This document shows positions 23,439-31,221 of a stretch of DNA of 35,077 bases, one piece after another. The stretch is taken from the NCBI GenBank assembly GCA_031430645.1, contig JANPBY010000118.1:1-35077 (forward strand). The letters are read 5' to 3'. The stretch is from JANPBY01 sp031430645. Lineage in GTDB: Bacteria; Actinomycetota; Actinomycetes; DATJPE01. The notes under the pieces were generated by a model. The model was not told the DNA's origin, made no database searches, and worked only from the letters and a program-made list of their open reading frames with translations. Numbering within the stretch: position 1 is the first letter of the stretch; each line of letters opens with the position of its first letter. A program made the translations under genes and the position numbers.

Positions 23439-23598
23439 GAGTCTTCTGGGTTTTCGACCCAGAGGTCAAACGGCGTTCTAGCCCACCGGAGCAGACGGGA
23501 CGTCCAGGAGCGTCTCCGCCCGTCCACCAAGTCGGACGTACCGGCGTCAACCCGCTATCGGCGACCGCCAGTGTCGGCAAGCTTGCCGACATTCTGCC
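23439..23598. repeat. Dispersed 160-bp repeat, copy 2
   Basis: A diverged direct copy of 18016-18175 of equal length. Its left end, CTGGG-(7)-CCCAGAGGTC at 23447-23468, has the same stem and 3' extension as the anticodon arm of the tRNA-fMet gene 200 bases away. The rest has no tRNA similarity. Confidence 0.65.
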
Positions 23599-23607
23599 AT
23601 CACGCAA

Positions 23608-23638
23608 TCAGGGCCATGATCAGTGATCATGGCCCTGA
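23608..23638. terminator. 31-bp perfect palindrome, probable tRNA-fMet terminator
   Basis: A 15-bp perfect inverted repeat, TCAGGGCCATGATCA (23608-23622) and TGATCATGGCCCTGA (23624-23638), around one base. It begins 13 bases beyond the 3' end of the leftward tRNA gene. Transcripts in either direction would form a long hairpin, so it may also end the luxR message. No T run follows. Confidence 0.65.
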
Positions 23639-23651
23639 CCTGCGAAAACGT

Positions 23652-23728
23652 TGGTAGCGGGGGCAGGATTTGAACCTGCGACCTCTGGGTTATGAGCCCA
23701 GCGAGCTACCGAGCTGCTCCACCCCGCG
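23652..23728 (-). tRNA. Initiator tRNA-Met (CAT anticodon), CCA encoded
   Basis: A 77-base cloverleaf on the minus strand. The acceptor arm is CGCGGGG opposite CCCCGCT, leaving a C1-U72 mismatch. The anticodon stem is CTGGG/CCCAG with loop CTCATAA, giving the three G-C pairs typical of initiator tRNAs. The T arm is GCAGG-TTCAAAT-CCTGC, and the 3' CCA is encoded. These features mark tRNA-fMet rather than elongator tRNA-Met. It lies between a strong palindrome downstream and the UPF0182 gene upstream. Confidence 0.96.
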
Positions 23729-23740
23729 TCGGGTATGAGC

Positions 23741-23769
23741 AGTCTAGTCGACCGTTGGCGGCGGGCCAA
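23741..23769 (-). promoter_or_regulatory. Probable sigma-70-type promoter of tRNA-fMet
   Basis: On the minus strand TTGGCC (23769-23764) and TAGACT (23746-23741) are separated by 17 bases; the -10 box ends 12 bases before the tRNA 5' end. Position and spacing fit a housekeeping promoter. Confidence 0.5.
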
Positions 23770-23807
23770 ATGAGCAACGCGGGTTGGGCGCCGCTCACTC
23801 GAGAAAC

Positions 23808-26783
23808 CTAGGGAGCGAACGTGGCTGCGGCTGCCGACGGCGACGGACTGATGCCAGGGTCCGCCGACGCCGACGGGTCGGGAGCCGGGGAGCCGTCTAG
23901 CTCGCGCTGGGCGATCACCGCGCGCGCGATGGCGTCCTCGAGCTGGCTCTGTGCCACCCCGTATGCGGCGAAGTCGCCAATCTTGAGTGCCTCGTCGGCC
24001 GCGACGATGGCCTTCTGAGCGTCAGAAAGAGCGTCGGCCAAGTCCTTGGCTGCCGACCCACTGCCCGGCTCCTCGGTGCCCGGATCGGGGTCGGGTTTGC
24101 CTCCGGTCGACTCACCGAACACCTCTGCGAGAGCGCCCTCAAGCGTGGTGGCGTACCCGACACGGTTTCCGAAGGAGACCAGCACCTTGCGCAGCAGGGG
24201 ATAGGACTGACCTGAGGATGCCTTGATGTAGAGCGGCTCGACATAGAGGAGTCCGCCACCGACCGGCAAGGTCAACAGGTTGCCCAGATCGACGTCAGAC
24301 CCCTGGCTGCGGAACAGCGCGAGGTCCCGCGACACGTCCGGATCGGATTCGAAATTGTTCTGCACCTGTCCGGGTCCGGGGATCGTGGTGTTCCGCGGCA
24401 GACGGAGCAACCTGATCGTTCCGTAGTCAGGGCCCGGTTCTGCGTTCACGGCCATGAAGGCAGCCAGTGTCTCGCGTTTCTGCGGGGCAAACGTGGTGGT
24501 CAGAGAGAACGCTGCCGTCGGCTGGCCCGGCATCTTCACTGACAGGTAGTACGGAGGCTGAGCAACTCCGGACGCACCCGTGGCGGTGGGGTCCGAAGGG
24601 ACCTTCCAGAAGTCCTGGCCGCTGTAGAACTCAAGGGGCGTCGTTACGTGATAGCGGGCCAGCAGGTTGCGCTGGACCTTGAACAGGTCCTCGGGGTAGC
24701 GCAAGTGCGGGAGGAGTGACTCGGGGATCTGCTCATAACTCTCGACTGTCCCCGGGAAAGCCTTTTCCCAGACCTTGAGAACGGGGTCCGTCGTGTCCCA
24801 CTCGTAGAGCTTCACCGTGCCGTCATAGGCATCAACGACTGCCTTGACCGAGTTCTTGATGTAGTTGACCTGGTCGGCTTGAAGCGCGATGACCGAGCGG
24901 GTGTTCTCCGTCAGCGCGTCAGCTGTCGCCTCGCCAAGCGTCGTTCGCTGGGAGTACGGGTAACCGTTGCTCGTGGTGTAGCCGTCGACCACCCAGACGA
25001 TCCGGCCGTCCACCACCGCGGGGTAGGCGTCGCCATCAACGGTTAGCCAAGGCGCCACCTGCTCGACGCGTTCCCGAGGCGTGCGGTCCCACAAGATCTT
25101 GGAGTCGGAGTTCACCAGGTCCGACAACAAGATGTTGCCTTCTTGGAACCGGACGGCGAAGACCAATCGATTGAAGAGCGAGCCAACCGGAACGCCGCCA
25201 GCCCCTGCATAGGTGTTGTTGGACTGACCGGTGGCACTGGAGTCATCGGGGAAGTCCAGCTCTTGCGGTGCCGAACCGGCGGGACCACCCACGATGGAGT
25301 AGACCGTCGTGTTCTCACCGAAGTAGATGCGCGGCTGATCGACTTTCAGCTCGCCCTGGTTGGGCACGTCGAAGGAGAAGAAGGACGGGCTGCCATCGGC
25401 CTGGGCCGTATTGCCATAAGCCGCGACGAAACCAAATCCGTGCGTGAAGGTCGTGTGGCGGTTGGCGAAGTTCTGCTGCCCATCCGGCAGTCCGGAATAG
25501 TCGATCTCGCGGACCGCGACAACCGCATCCCGCTCCTCACCATTGATCACGTATCGGTCGACGTCCAACGGGTCAGGGAATCCGTAGAACCCACGGATCT
25601 GTTGCACCTGCTGGTAGGTATCGGAGACGACGGCCGGGTCGAGGAGCCGAACGTTGTCAACGGTGCTCCGGTCGGCAGCGAGGGCAGCCGCCGTCGGGGT
25701 CGAAGTGGCTTGGTACTCCTGCTCCTGAATCCCCGCGAGGCCGTAGGACTGACGGGTCGCGTCGATGTTGCGCTGAATGTAAGGGCTCTCCTTGCCGGGC
25801 TCTGAGGGCCTCACCTCGAACCGCTGGACGACCGCGGGATAGATCCCCCCGATGACCACAGCGGACAGAACCAACAAACCAAGACCAAGCAGGGGCAGTT
25901 GCCACGTGCGCCGGAAGACATTGACGAAGAACAGCAATGCGCAGACCAAGGCGATCCACATCAGGATGTTCTTCGCTGGGAGGATCGCGTTGACGTCGGT
26001 GTAGCCAGCGCCGGTGAACCGGGTGCCATCACTGACGACCAGATCAAAGCGATCGAGCCAGTACGACGCCATCTTCAAAAGCACGAAGATGCCGATCAGC
26101 ACCGAAAGGTGGCCCCGCGCCGCGGGAGTGAAGCGTTCACCGGGCGACTGAAGCTTGATGCCGCCATAGAGATAGTGCACGACCGCCGCCGCCACGATGC
26201 AGAGAAACGCTGTCCCGAAGCCGAACCCGACGAGAAAGCGCAGGAAGGGCAATCGGAAGGCGTAGAACGACACGTCGGTGCCGAACTGCGGATCGCTGAT
26301 CCCGAAAGGCTGACTGTTGGCGAACAGGAGGTACGTGCGCCACTCACCCGCAGCTGTCGCTCCGGCGAGCAGGCCGAACAGCACCGCAACAGCGATCACG
26401 ACTCGGCGGCGGACCGGTTCAAGGGAGACGCGGTAGCGCTCCAGGTTCTGCTGTTCCGGTGTCATGCCCCTGAAGGCCGGCCGCAATCGGTAGGCAAGCC
26501 AGATGGTGAAGCCCAGCGCGACGCCCATGAACAGCCCGAAGAAGCCGAAGAGGAGGAGCCGGGTCGTCAACTCCTTGGTAAAGACCGAAGAAAAGCCTAC
26601 GGACTGGAACCAGAGCCACTGTGTGTAGTAGCCGGTGAAGACGACGAAGACCACGACGATGGCGCCGACGATCGCCAGGGTCGGGAGCAATGCACCCCCG
26701 CGGCCCGATGGCCGCGGCCGAAGGGTGGTGGGTCGGGCCGGGTCCTGCGGGGGCGGGCCCTCTGGGGGCATCTCGAACGACAC
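23808..26783 (-). CDS. UPF0182 family membrane protein
   Basis: A protein of about 991 residues in a family conserved across actinobacteria and cyanobacteria. The N-terminal third holds about seven membrane helices (LLPTLAIVGAIVVVFVVFTG, GFFGLFMGVALGFTIWLAYRL and others). The remainder is a large extracytoplasmic domain with IYFGENTTVYSIVGG, VVDGRIVWVVDGYT and YIKNSVKAVVDAYDGTV, all typical of the family. The last 80 residues are a coiled-coil-like Ala-rich helix and a Ser/Pro/Ala-rich tail. GTG 26783 (VSFEMPPEG) is preferred because family members begin this way; TTG 26813 is the longest option. The molecular function is unknown. It is divergent from the PPA1309 gene; the pairing with PPA1309 and YlbL genes is common in actinobacterial genomes. 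Confidence 0.93.
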   Translation of the reverse strand: MSFEMPPEGPPPQDPARPTTLRPRPSGRGGALLPTLAIVGAIVVVFVVFTGYYTQWLWFQSVGFSSVFTKELTTRLLLFGFFGLFMGVALGFTIWLAYRLRPAFRGMTPEQQNLERYRVSLEPVRRRVVIAVAVLFGLLAGATAAGEWRTYLLFANSQPFGISDPQFGTDVSFYAFRLPFLRFLVGFGFGTAFLCIVAAAVVHYLYGGIKLQSPGERFTPAARGHLSVLIGIFVLLKMASYWLDRFDLVVSDGTRFTGAGYTDVNAILPAKNILMWIALVCALLFFVNVFRRTWQLPLLGLGLLVLSAVVIGGIYPAVVQRFEVRPSEPGKESPYIQRNIDATRQSYGLAGIQEQEYQATSTPTAAALAADRSTVDNVRLLDPAVVSDTYQQVQQIRGFYGFPDPLDVDRYVINGEERDAVVAVREIDYSGLPDGQQNFANRHTTFTHGFGFVAAYGNTAQADGSPSFFSFDVPNQGELKVDQPRIYFGENTTVYSIVGGPAGSAPQELDFPDDSSATGQSNNTYAGAGGVPVGSLFNRLVFAVRFQEGNILLSDLVNSDSKILWDRTPRERVEQVAPWLTVDGDAYPAVVDGRIVWVVDGYTTSNGYPYSQRTTLGEATADALTENTRSVIALQADQVNYIKNSVKAVVDAYDGTVKLYEWDTTDPVLKVWEKAFPGTVESYEQIPESLLPHLRYPEDLFKVQRNLLARYHVTTPLEFYSGQDFWKVPSDPTATGASGVAQPPYYLSVKMPGQPTAAFSLTTTFAPQKRETLAAFMAVNAEPGPDYGTIRLLRLPRNTTIPGPGQVQNNFESDPDVSRDLALFRSQGSDVDLGNLLTLPVGGGLLYVEPLYIKASSGQSYPLLRKVLVSFGNRVGYATTLEGALAEVFGESTGGKPDPDPGTEEPGSGSAAKDLADALSDAQKAIVAADEALKIGDFAAYGVAQSQLEDAIARAVIAQRELDGSPAPDPSASADPGISPSPSAAAATFAP

Positions 26784-26887
26784 TTCGCCACGGTACCTGG
26801 GGAAGTTGGTCAACGAGACATCGTGAGCCGCCCGCTGCGGCTTCGAGACCGCACCGTGATGGCGTAGAGATGCGCAAAGATGGTGCT

Positions 26888-27418
26888 GTGACCGAGCCGC
26901 TCCCCCCCGCGCCCGATCTGCTCACTGCCGTCCTGCTCGATGTCGAACGTCATGCAGGGGCTGCCGGCTGGGACCAGGCATGGCGGGTCTTTGCGCTGGT
27001 CGAGACGGCCCAATTGCTCGCGCACGAACCAGCACTGGCCGAGACTCTTGGACCAGAAACGACTGCGCCTTGGACGCCTGTGGAGCAGGACCAGCTCCCC
27101 GACGCGGCCACGCTCGAAGAACTCCTGCACCAGCTTGCCTGGCCCGAGGCGGTCGCAGGAGCCGCCCTGGTTGTCGAACGGGTGATGCTCCCCGCGGAGG
27201 TCGAAGGGGACCTACCCGACGACCAGGCGGGGATCCTGCGCGTCGTGGCCGAGCATCCTCAACGACAAGAGGTACGCCTCGCCGTCGCAGTGCTCCGCGA
27301 TGGCGGCCAGGCCTGCACTGTGCGCTTCCGAAGCCATGACGACGAACAATCAGTCCTGTCCGGAGACAACCTGGCCCCCGGGCTCGTTGAAGCACTCACC
27401 GCCACCTTCGACGACTGA
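26888..27418 (+). CDS. PPA1309 family protein
   Basis: A 176-residue acidic soluble protein. It begins VTEPLPPAPDLLTAVLLDVERHAG and later contains WPEAVAGAALVVERVMLP, ILRVVAEHPQRQEVRLAVAVLRDG and LAPGLVEALTATFDD, the typical blocks of the PPA1309 family named after a Cutibacterium acnes protein. GTG 26888 fits the family start; an in-frame ATG at 26870 gives six more residues. No catalytic motif is known and the function is unknown. It is divergent from the UPF0182 gene and convergent with the PDZ protease gene, a neighbourhood repeated in many actinobacteria. Confidence 0.85.
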   Translation: MTEPLPPAPDLLTAVLLDVERHAGAAGWDQAWRVFALVETAQLLAHEPALAETLGPETTAPWTPVEQDQLPDAATLEELLHQLAWPEAVAGAALVVERVMLPAEVEGDLPDDQAGILRVVAEHPQRQEVRLAVAVLRDGGQACTVRFRSHDDEQSVLSGDNLAPGLVEALTATFDD

Positions 27419-27439
27419 ACCCGGCCAGTAGCGAACCGA

Positions 27440-28489
27440 TCAGCAGGCAGGCAGCGAGCCTGCCTCGCCGTCCTTGAGCAGAGCCTCAAGTGAGTCGGTG
27501 GCCGAGCGAAGCGACTCCGCGCGAACCAGACGAAGGCCGGACGGCGCCGAGGACGCAGCCTCCGCACAGTTGTCAGCGGGGACGAGGAACACGGTGGCGC
27601 CGTCGTTGCGAGCCGCAATCAGCTTCTGCTGAATCCCACCGATCGGTCCGACCGCCCCGTCGATGGCCATCGTTCCGGTGCCCGCGATGTGGGAACCTCC
27701 GGTGAGCGCGCCGGGAGTCAGCTTGTCGTAGATCCCGAGGGCGAACATCAAACCGGCACTTGGTCCCCCGACGTTGTCGAGCTGGATCTCGACGGTCAGG
27801 TCGGAGGTGTAACCAAGGCGCGGCAAGATACCGAGGACCGCACGCTTCGGATCATCTTGGGCCGCCTCAGTCGTCACGGTGACGGCCTTTTCGACGTCGG
27901 CGCGTTCAATGCGGAGACGTACGTCGGCGCCGGGCTTGACCTTCGACATCGCCACGCGAAGTTCCTCAGGCGTCTTCACCTTGATGCCGTTCACTGTGAG
28001 GATCACGTCGTCGACCTTGAGCACGTCGACGCTAGGACCATCCGGAGAGACCTCCGCCACCTCTGTCGTGGTGGAGAGCTCAACTCCCGCCTGGCGCAAA
28101 GCCGCGACGGTCGCAGAGTCCTGGCTCTCGGCCATGTCTGCGGTGTTCTGCTCCTCGATCTCATCCGGGTTCGCATCCGGGGGATAGAGCAGATCCGCAG
28201 GCAGGACGGCTACGGCCGGGCGCACCCAGCCGACGAAGGTCTCGACCAACGAGATCGGGCGCCCTGGACCACCGTTCTCGGACACCGTCGTGAGATCCAG
28301 CCGACCGTCCGTGGGGTACGTCGGCCCGCCGGTGATCACGATGAGCGGCTTGCCGTCGACCTCGCCCAAGGTGTCGTAGACCGGACCTGGCGACAACGCG
28401 ACGTACGGCACCGGCAGCAGCGCCCCCACAACCACGAGCACCACCAACAAGGCGCCGGCGAGGAGCTGGCGGGCGAGGCGAGGGGCCAT
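27440..28489 (-). CDS. YlbL-type PDZ / Lon-like membrane-anchored serine protease
   Basis: A 349-residue protein. An N-terminal membrane anchor (LLAGALLVVLVVVGALLPVPY, residues 9-29) precedes an extracytoplasmic part. A PDZ domain lies at about 140-205 (DVLKVDDVILTVNGIKVKTPEEL). A Lon-protease domain follows with the catalytic Ser-Lys dyad: S244 in GGPSAGLMFAL and K289 in GPIGGIQQKLIAA. It lacks an AAA ATPase domain, as in Bacillus YlbL, which cleaves a cell-division inhibitor; the substrate here is unknown. ATG 28489 shares one base with the TGA of the small gene before it (TGATG), so the two are coupled. The 3' end forms a hairpin shared with the PPA1309 gene. Confidence 0.9.
   Translation of the reverse strand: MAPRLARQLLAGALLVVLVVVGALLPVPYVALSPGPVYDTLGEVDGKPLIVITGGPTYPTDGRLDLTTVSENGGPGRPISLVETFVGWVRPAVAVLPADLLYPPDANPDEIEEQNTADMAESQDSATVAALRQAGVELSTTTEVAEVSPDGPSVDVLKVDDVILTVNGIKVKTPEELRVAMSKVKPGADVRLRIERADVEKAVTVTTEAAQDDPKRAVLGILPRLGYTSDLTVEIQLDNVGGPSAGLMFALGIYDKLTPGALTGGSHIAGTGTMAIDGAVGPIGGIQQKLIAARNDGATVFLVPADNCAEAASSAPSGLRLVRAESLRSATDSLEALLKDGEAGSLPAC
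27445..27465. terminator. Hairpin between convergent PPA1309 and PDZ protease genes
   Basis: AGGCAGGC (27445-27452), a five-base loop, then GCCTGCCT (27458-27465): a perfect 8-bp stem lying over the last codons of the protease gene and 27 bases after the PPA1309 stop. There is no T run. Confidence 0.55.
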
Positions 28490-28695
28490 CAGGCGGACAG
28501 ATCCGTCTCGTCCGAGGACTTCGGGACACGCAGAGGTTGCGGGACCTGACGCTGCATGGCTTGCCGGAAACGCTCGTGCTCGGCCATCGAGTCGCGCGGA
28601 TCAGCCGGGGGCCGTGAACGGTGCGCGAAGGCGACCCAGACGGCGGCGATCGCCGTGATGAGCAGCGGCACCACCAGCCAGTAGAGAACCGTCAC
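28489..28695 (-). CDS. Small single-pass membrane protein upstream of the PDZ protease
   Basis: A 68-residue protein. One N-terminal membrane helix (VLYWLVVPLLITAIAAVWVAF, residues 3-23) is followed by a charged cytoplasmic tail containing ADPRDSMAEHERFRQAMQRQ. Such short proteins directly upstream of ylbL-type genes are common in actinobacteria; no function is known to me. The stop overlaps the start of the protease gene by one base (TGATG), which supports both frames. The tail resembles a helical protein-interaction segment. Confidence 0.72.
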   Translation of the reverse strand: MTVLYWLVVPLLITAIAAVWVAFAHRSRPPADPRDSMAEHERFRQAMQRQVPQPLRVPKSSDETDLSA

Positions 28696-28717
28696 CCGGT
28701 CAGCGTAAGCCGACCAG

Positions 28718-29158
28718 TCACTCGCTGCCGAACCCTGCCCCTACCCACTCAGCAGTCCCGTCGGCAAAGCGCTGGTGCTTCCAGATCGGCACCTCGGCCT
28801 TGAGCTCGTCGATAAGCCTGCGACAAGCGGCAAAGGCTTCCCCGCGATGGACCGCCGACACAGCCACGACGACGGCGAGGTCGCCGATCTTGAGGTCACC
28901 TACCCGGTGAACTGCGGCGACGCCGACCAGGCCGTCAGCGGTGGCCACGCGTTCCGCCACCCTGCCCAAGGCAGCGACCGCTGAAGGGTGGGCCGAATAG
29001 GAAAGGTCCACAACGTCCTGGCCGACGTCGTGGTCACGCACAGTTCCGACGAACACCGCATGCCCGCCAGCGGATGGGTCTGCCACGGCGCTCAGCACCT
29101 CATCGACCGACAATGGAGTCGATCGGAGGTCCACCAAGCGCACCGGGTTCTGCGTCAT
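28718..29158 (-). CDS. moaE: Molybdopterin synthase catalytic subunit MoaE
   Basis: A 146-residue MoaE. With the sulfur carrier MoaD it converts cyclic pyranopterin monophosphate to molybdopterin. Visible family blocks are GGHAVFVGTVRDHD near residue 31, LSYSAHPSAV, VGVAAVHRVGDLKIGDLAVVVAVSAVHRGEAF, and the active-site segment KAEVPIWKHQRF. The usual LEYEAY segment is changed to LSYSAH, as in many actinobacterial copies. ATG 29158 is chosen over GTG 29167 by fit to the family; the ribosome binding site is weak. MoaD is not nearby, and the only other Moco gene in the window is the partial moeA at the left end. Tandem 16-bp repeats lie 90-140 bases upstream. Confidence 0.9.
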   Translation of the reverse strand: MTQNPVRLVDLRSTPLSVDEVLSAVADPSAGGHAVFVGTVRDHDVGQDVVDLSYSAHPSAVAALGRVAERVATADGLVGVAAVHRVGDLKIGDLAVVVAVSAVHRGEAFAACRRLIDELKAEVPIWKHQRFADGTAEWVGAGFGSE

Positions 29159-29247
29159 AGTTCCCACGGTAGATCCTCGTTCGACTGCGCCGTCAGCGAA
29201 CGTCTCGCCCGTGGGGAGTCACGACCGGTCAACTGCTCGTTACGGTA

Positions 29248-29295
29248 GTTGAACGCAACTGCCGTTGAACGCAACTGACCTTGAACGGAACTGAA
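29248..29295. repeat. Three tandem 16-bp repeats in a divergent promoter region
   Basis: Units GTTGAACGCAACTGCC (29248-29263), GTTGAACGCAACTGAC (29264-29279) and CTTGAACGGAACTGAA (29280-29295). Each of the first two contains the dyad GTTG-AACG-CAAC. They lie between divergent moaE and the DUF2342 gene. A 16-bp period places sites about one and a half turns apart, and an operator array is the simplest reading. Confidence 0.7.
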
Positions 29296-29347
29296 CGAAC
29301 TCGCCGACCACGGCGTCGGACCCTGCGAGCGCATGAGGTGGATCACG

Positions 29348-30676
29348 GTGAGCACGCCCTTCGGTTTCGGCATCCCCCAGGACCCTGACGATTCTGGTGA
29401 CGGCGACGGCGCAAGTTCGGGTTCTGGGGCGGGAGGGCCGTTCGGAGCCGACAATCCACTCGCTGCGCTGTTTGGCGGCGGTGGTGGTCCCGCTGACATC
29501 GGCGCTGCGCTGCAGGAGATCGGCAAGCTGCTGTCCTACGAAGGAGGCCCGGTCAACTGGGATCTGGCCGTCGACACCGCGCGCAAAGCTGCAGCAGCTG
29601 GCGGCGACCGGTCGGTGTCCGAGGCCGAGCGGCGGGCCATCGACGACGCCGTACGGCTGGCCGAGGTCTGGCTCGACGGGGCGACCGCCCTCCCGGCCGG
29701 CACCACGAGCACGGCCGCGTGGAGTCGTGCCGAGTGGGTCGAAGGCACCATGCCTGCCTGGCAGCGGCTGGTGGAGCCCGTCGCGCTGAAGGTCGTCGAG
29801 ACGGCAGGGACCGCGGTGCCCGAGGAAATGCGGCCGATGGCCGGGGCCATGGTCGGCATGGCCCAACAACTGACCGGAGCCATGTTCGGCGGCCAGGTCG
29901 GTCAAGGCGTTGGGCAACTAGCTGGTGAAGTGGTCACAGGCACCGACGTCGGACTCCCCCTCGGTCCTCCCGGGATCGCGATCCTGCTGCCCCAAAACGT
30001 CGCAGAACTAGGGGCAGGCCTGGAGATTCCCGAGGATGAGGTCCGGCTCTATCTCGCTTTGCGCGAGGCCGCCCACCACCGACTGTTCTCCCACGTCGCC
30101 TGGCTCGAGGGTTCACTGCACACAGCCGTTGCCGACTACGCAGCGGGCATCACCGTCGACACCAGTCGGCTCGAAGAGATGATGCAGGGCATCGACCCGA
30201 GCGACCTGAGCCAGGTGCAGAACGCGATGCAGGAGGGCATGCTGGCGCCCGAGGAGACGCCCGCTCAACGGCTGGCGCTCGCTCGGCTGGAGACCTTGTT
30301 GGCACTGGTCGAAGGCTGGGTCGACGCCGTCGTCACCACCGCCTCGAGCGCGCTCCCCTCGGCGCCCGCCCTGCGCGAGACGATGCGTCGCCGCCGAGCG
30401 ACCGGCGGACCGGCCGAGCAGACCTTTGCGACCCTGGTCGGACTGGAGTTGCGACCACGGCGGCTGCGCGAAGCGGCGGCCCTGTGGGAAGAACTCGCTG
30501 CCGTCCGCGGACCCGATGGCAGGGACGCCGTGTGGGAGCACCCTGATCTGCTGCCTGGCGCTGAGGATCTCGACGACCCGGTGGCCTTCGTGGTCGGCAC
30601 CGGCGCCCTTGACCTCTCGGGCCTGGACGACCTTCCGCCCCCAACCGAGGCAGCGCCCGAGCCTGAAACTCCGTGA
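29348..30676 (+). CDS. Zinc-dependent metalloprotease-like protein, DUF2342 (Zincin_2)
   Basis: A 442-residue protein of the DUF2342/Zincin_2 family. It opens with STPFGFGIPQDPDDSGDGDG and an acidic Gly-rich linker, followed by LAALFGGGGGPADIGAALQEIGKLL. The family core contains LREAAHHRLFSHVAWLEGSL with E240 and H243, where a metal-binding EAAH motif replaces classical HExxH. LARLETLLALVEGWVDAVV and RRRATGGPAEQTFATLVGLELRPRRLREA follow, typical of the C-terminal half. GTG 29348 is preferred because GAGGTGG lies six bases upstream and relatives begin STPFGF. Substrates are unknown; some databases associate relatives with F420 biosynthesis neighbourhoods. Its TGA overlaps the NUDIX start (GTGA). 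Confidence 0.88.
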   Translation: MSTPFGFGIPQDPDDSGDGDGASSGSGAGGPFGADNPLAALFGGGGGPADIGAALQEIGKLLSYEGGPVNWDLAVDTARKAAAAGGDRSVSEAERRAIDDAVRLAEVWLDGATALPAGTTSTAAWSRAEWVEGTMPAWQRLVEPVALKVVETAGTAVPEEMRPMAGAMVGMAQQLTGAMFGGQVGQGVGQLAGEVVTGTDVGLPLGPPGIAILLPQNVAELGAGLEIPEDEVRLYLALREAAHHRLFSHVAWLEGSLHTAVADYAAGITVDTSRLEEMMQGIDPSDLSQVQNAMQEGMLAPEETPAQRLALARLETLLALVEGWVDAVVTTASSALPSAPALRETMRRRRATGGPAEQTFATLVGLELRPRRLREAAALWEELAAVRGPDGRDAVWEHPDLLPGAEDLDDPVAFVVGTGALDLSGLDDLPPPTEAAPEPETP

Positions 30677-31221
30677 CGGCGCACGACGACGCACTACGGG
30701 TCCTGCTCGGCTGGGTGGCTCCATCACAGGCTCAGGACGAGCTGCGGCAGACGTACGTGGCTCACCTGCGCACGCATCCCGACGGCGCTCGGCGCACCTG
30801 CGTCCCCAACCACCTCACCGCGAGCGTCCTGGTCATGACCGACGACGGCGAGCGCGTGCTGCTCACGCATCACGCACGGCTGCGGCGCTGGCTCCAGACC
30901 GGCGGGCACCTAGAGGACGCCGACCAGACATTGGTTGACGCAGCGCTGCGCGAGGGCCGCGAAGAAACCGGAGTCGCGTCCCTCACTGTGGTCGGTCACG
31001 GGCCGCTGCTCCTCGACCTCCACACGGTCGACTGCAAGACCCCTGGCGCCTTGCGCCATCTCGACGTGCAATACCTGGCGGTGACTGCAGCCAGCGCCGT
31101 TCCCGTCGTCAGCGAGGAATCCCTGGACGTCCGATGGTTCGGCGTGCGGGACCTTCCAGCCGGCGTCGATGGATCGGTACGCGCTCTGGTCACCGCAGGA
31201 CGAGCACGCCTGCTCGCTTAG
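30673..31221 (+). CDS. NUDIX hydrolase
   Basis: A 182-residue NUDIX hydrolase. The Nudix box spans residues 78-101: GHLEDADQTLVDAALREGREETGV. The helix residues REGREETG are intact for metal binding, while the usual first Glu is Asp (D84). The N-terminal 45 residues, with LRQTYVAHLRTHPDGARRTCVPNHLTAS, are typical of an actinobacterial NUDIX group near DUF2342 genes. It hydrolyses a nucleoside-diphosphate-linked substrate that cannot be predicted. GTG 30673 overlaps the previous TGA by four bases, so it is coupled to the zincin gene. Its stop overlaps the stop of the convergent metallopeptidase gene. Confidence 0.9.
   Translation: MTAHDDALRVLLGWVAPSQAQDELRQTYVAHLRTHPDGARRTCVPNHLTASVLVMTDDGERVLLTHHARLRRWLQTGGHLEDADQTLVDAALREGREETGVASLTVVGHGPLLLDLHTVDCKTPGALRHLDVQYLAVTAASAVPVVSEESLDVRWFGVRDLPAGVDGSVRALVTAGRARLLA

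Noticed and set aside
18016..23728. The bracketed region as an active integrative element at tRNA-fMet
   Set aside because: No integrase, excisionase, replication or transfer gene was found, and the repeats are diverged. Only a relic or a dispersed repeat family is tenable.
25899..26867. A 322-codon open frame on the plus strand opposite the UPF0182 gene
   Set aside because: Its product is charged, low-complexity and without family similarity, whereas the minus strand encodes a well-conserved membrane protein across the whole span. Long antisense frames are common in high-GC DNA.
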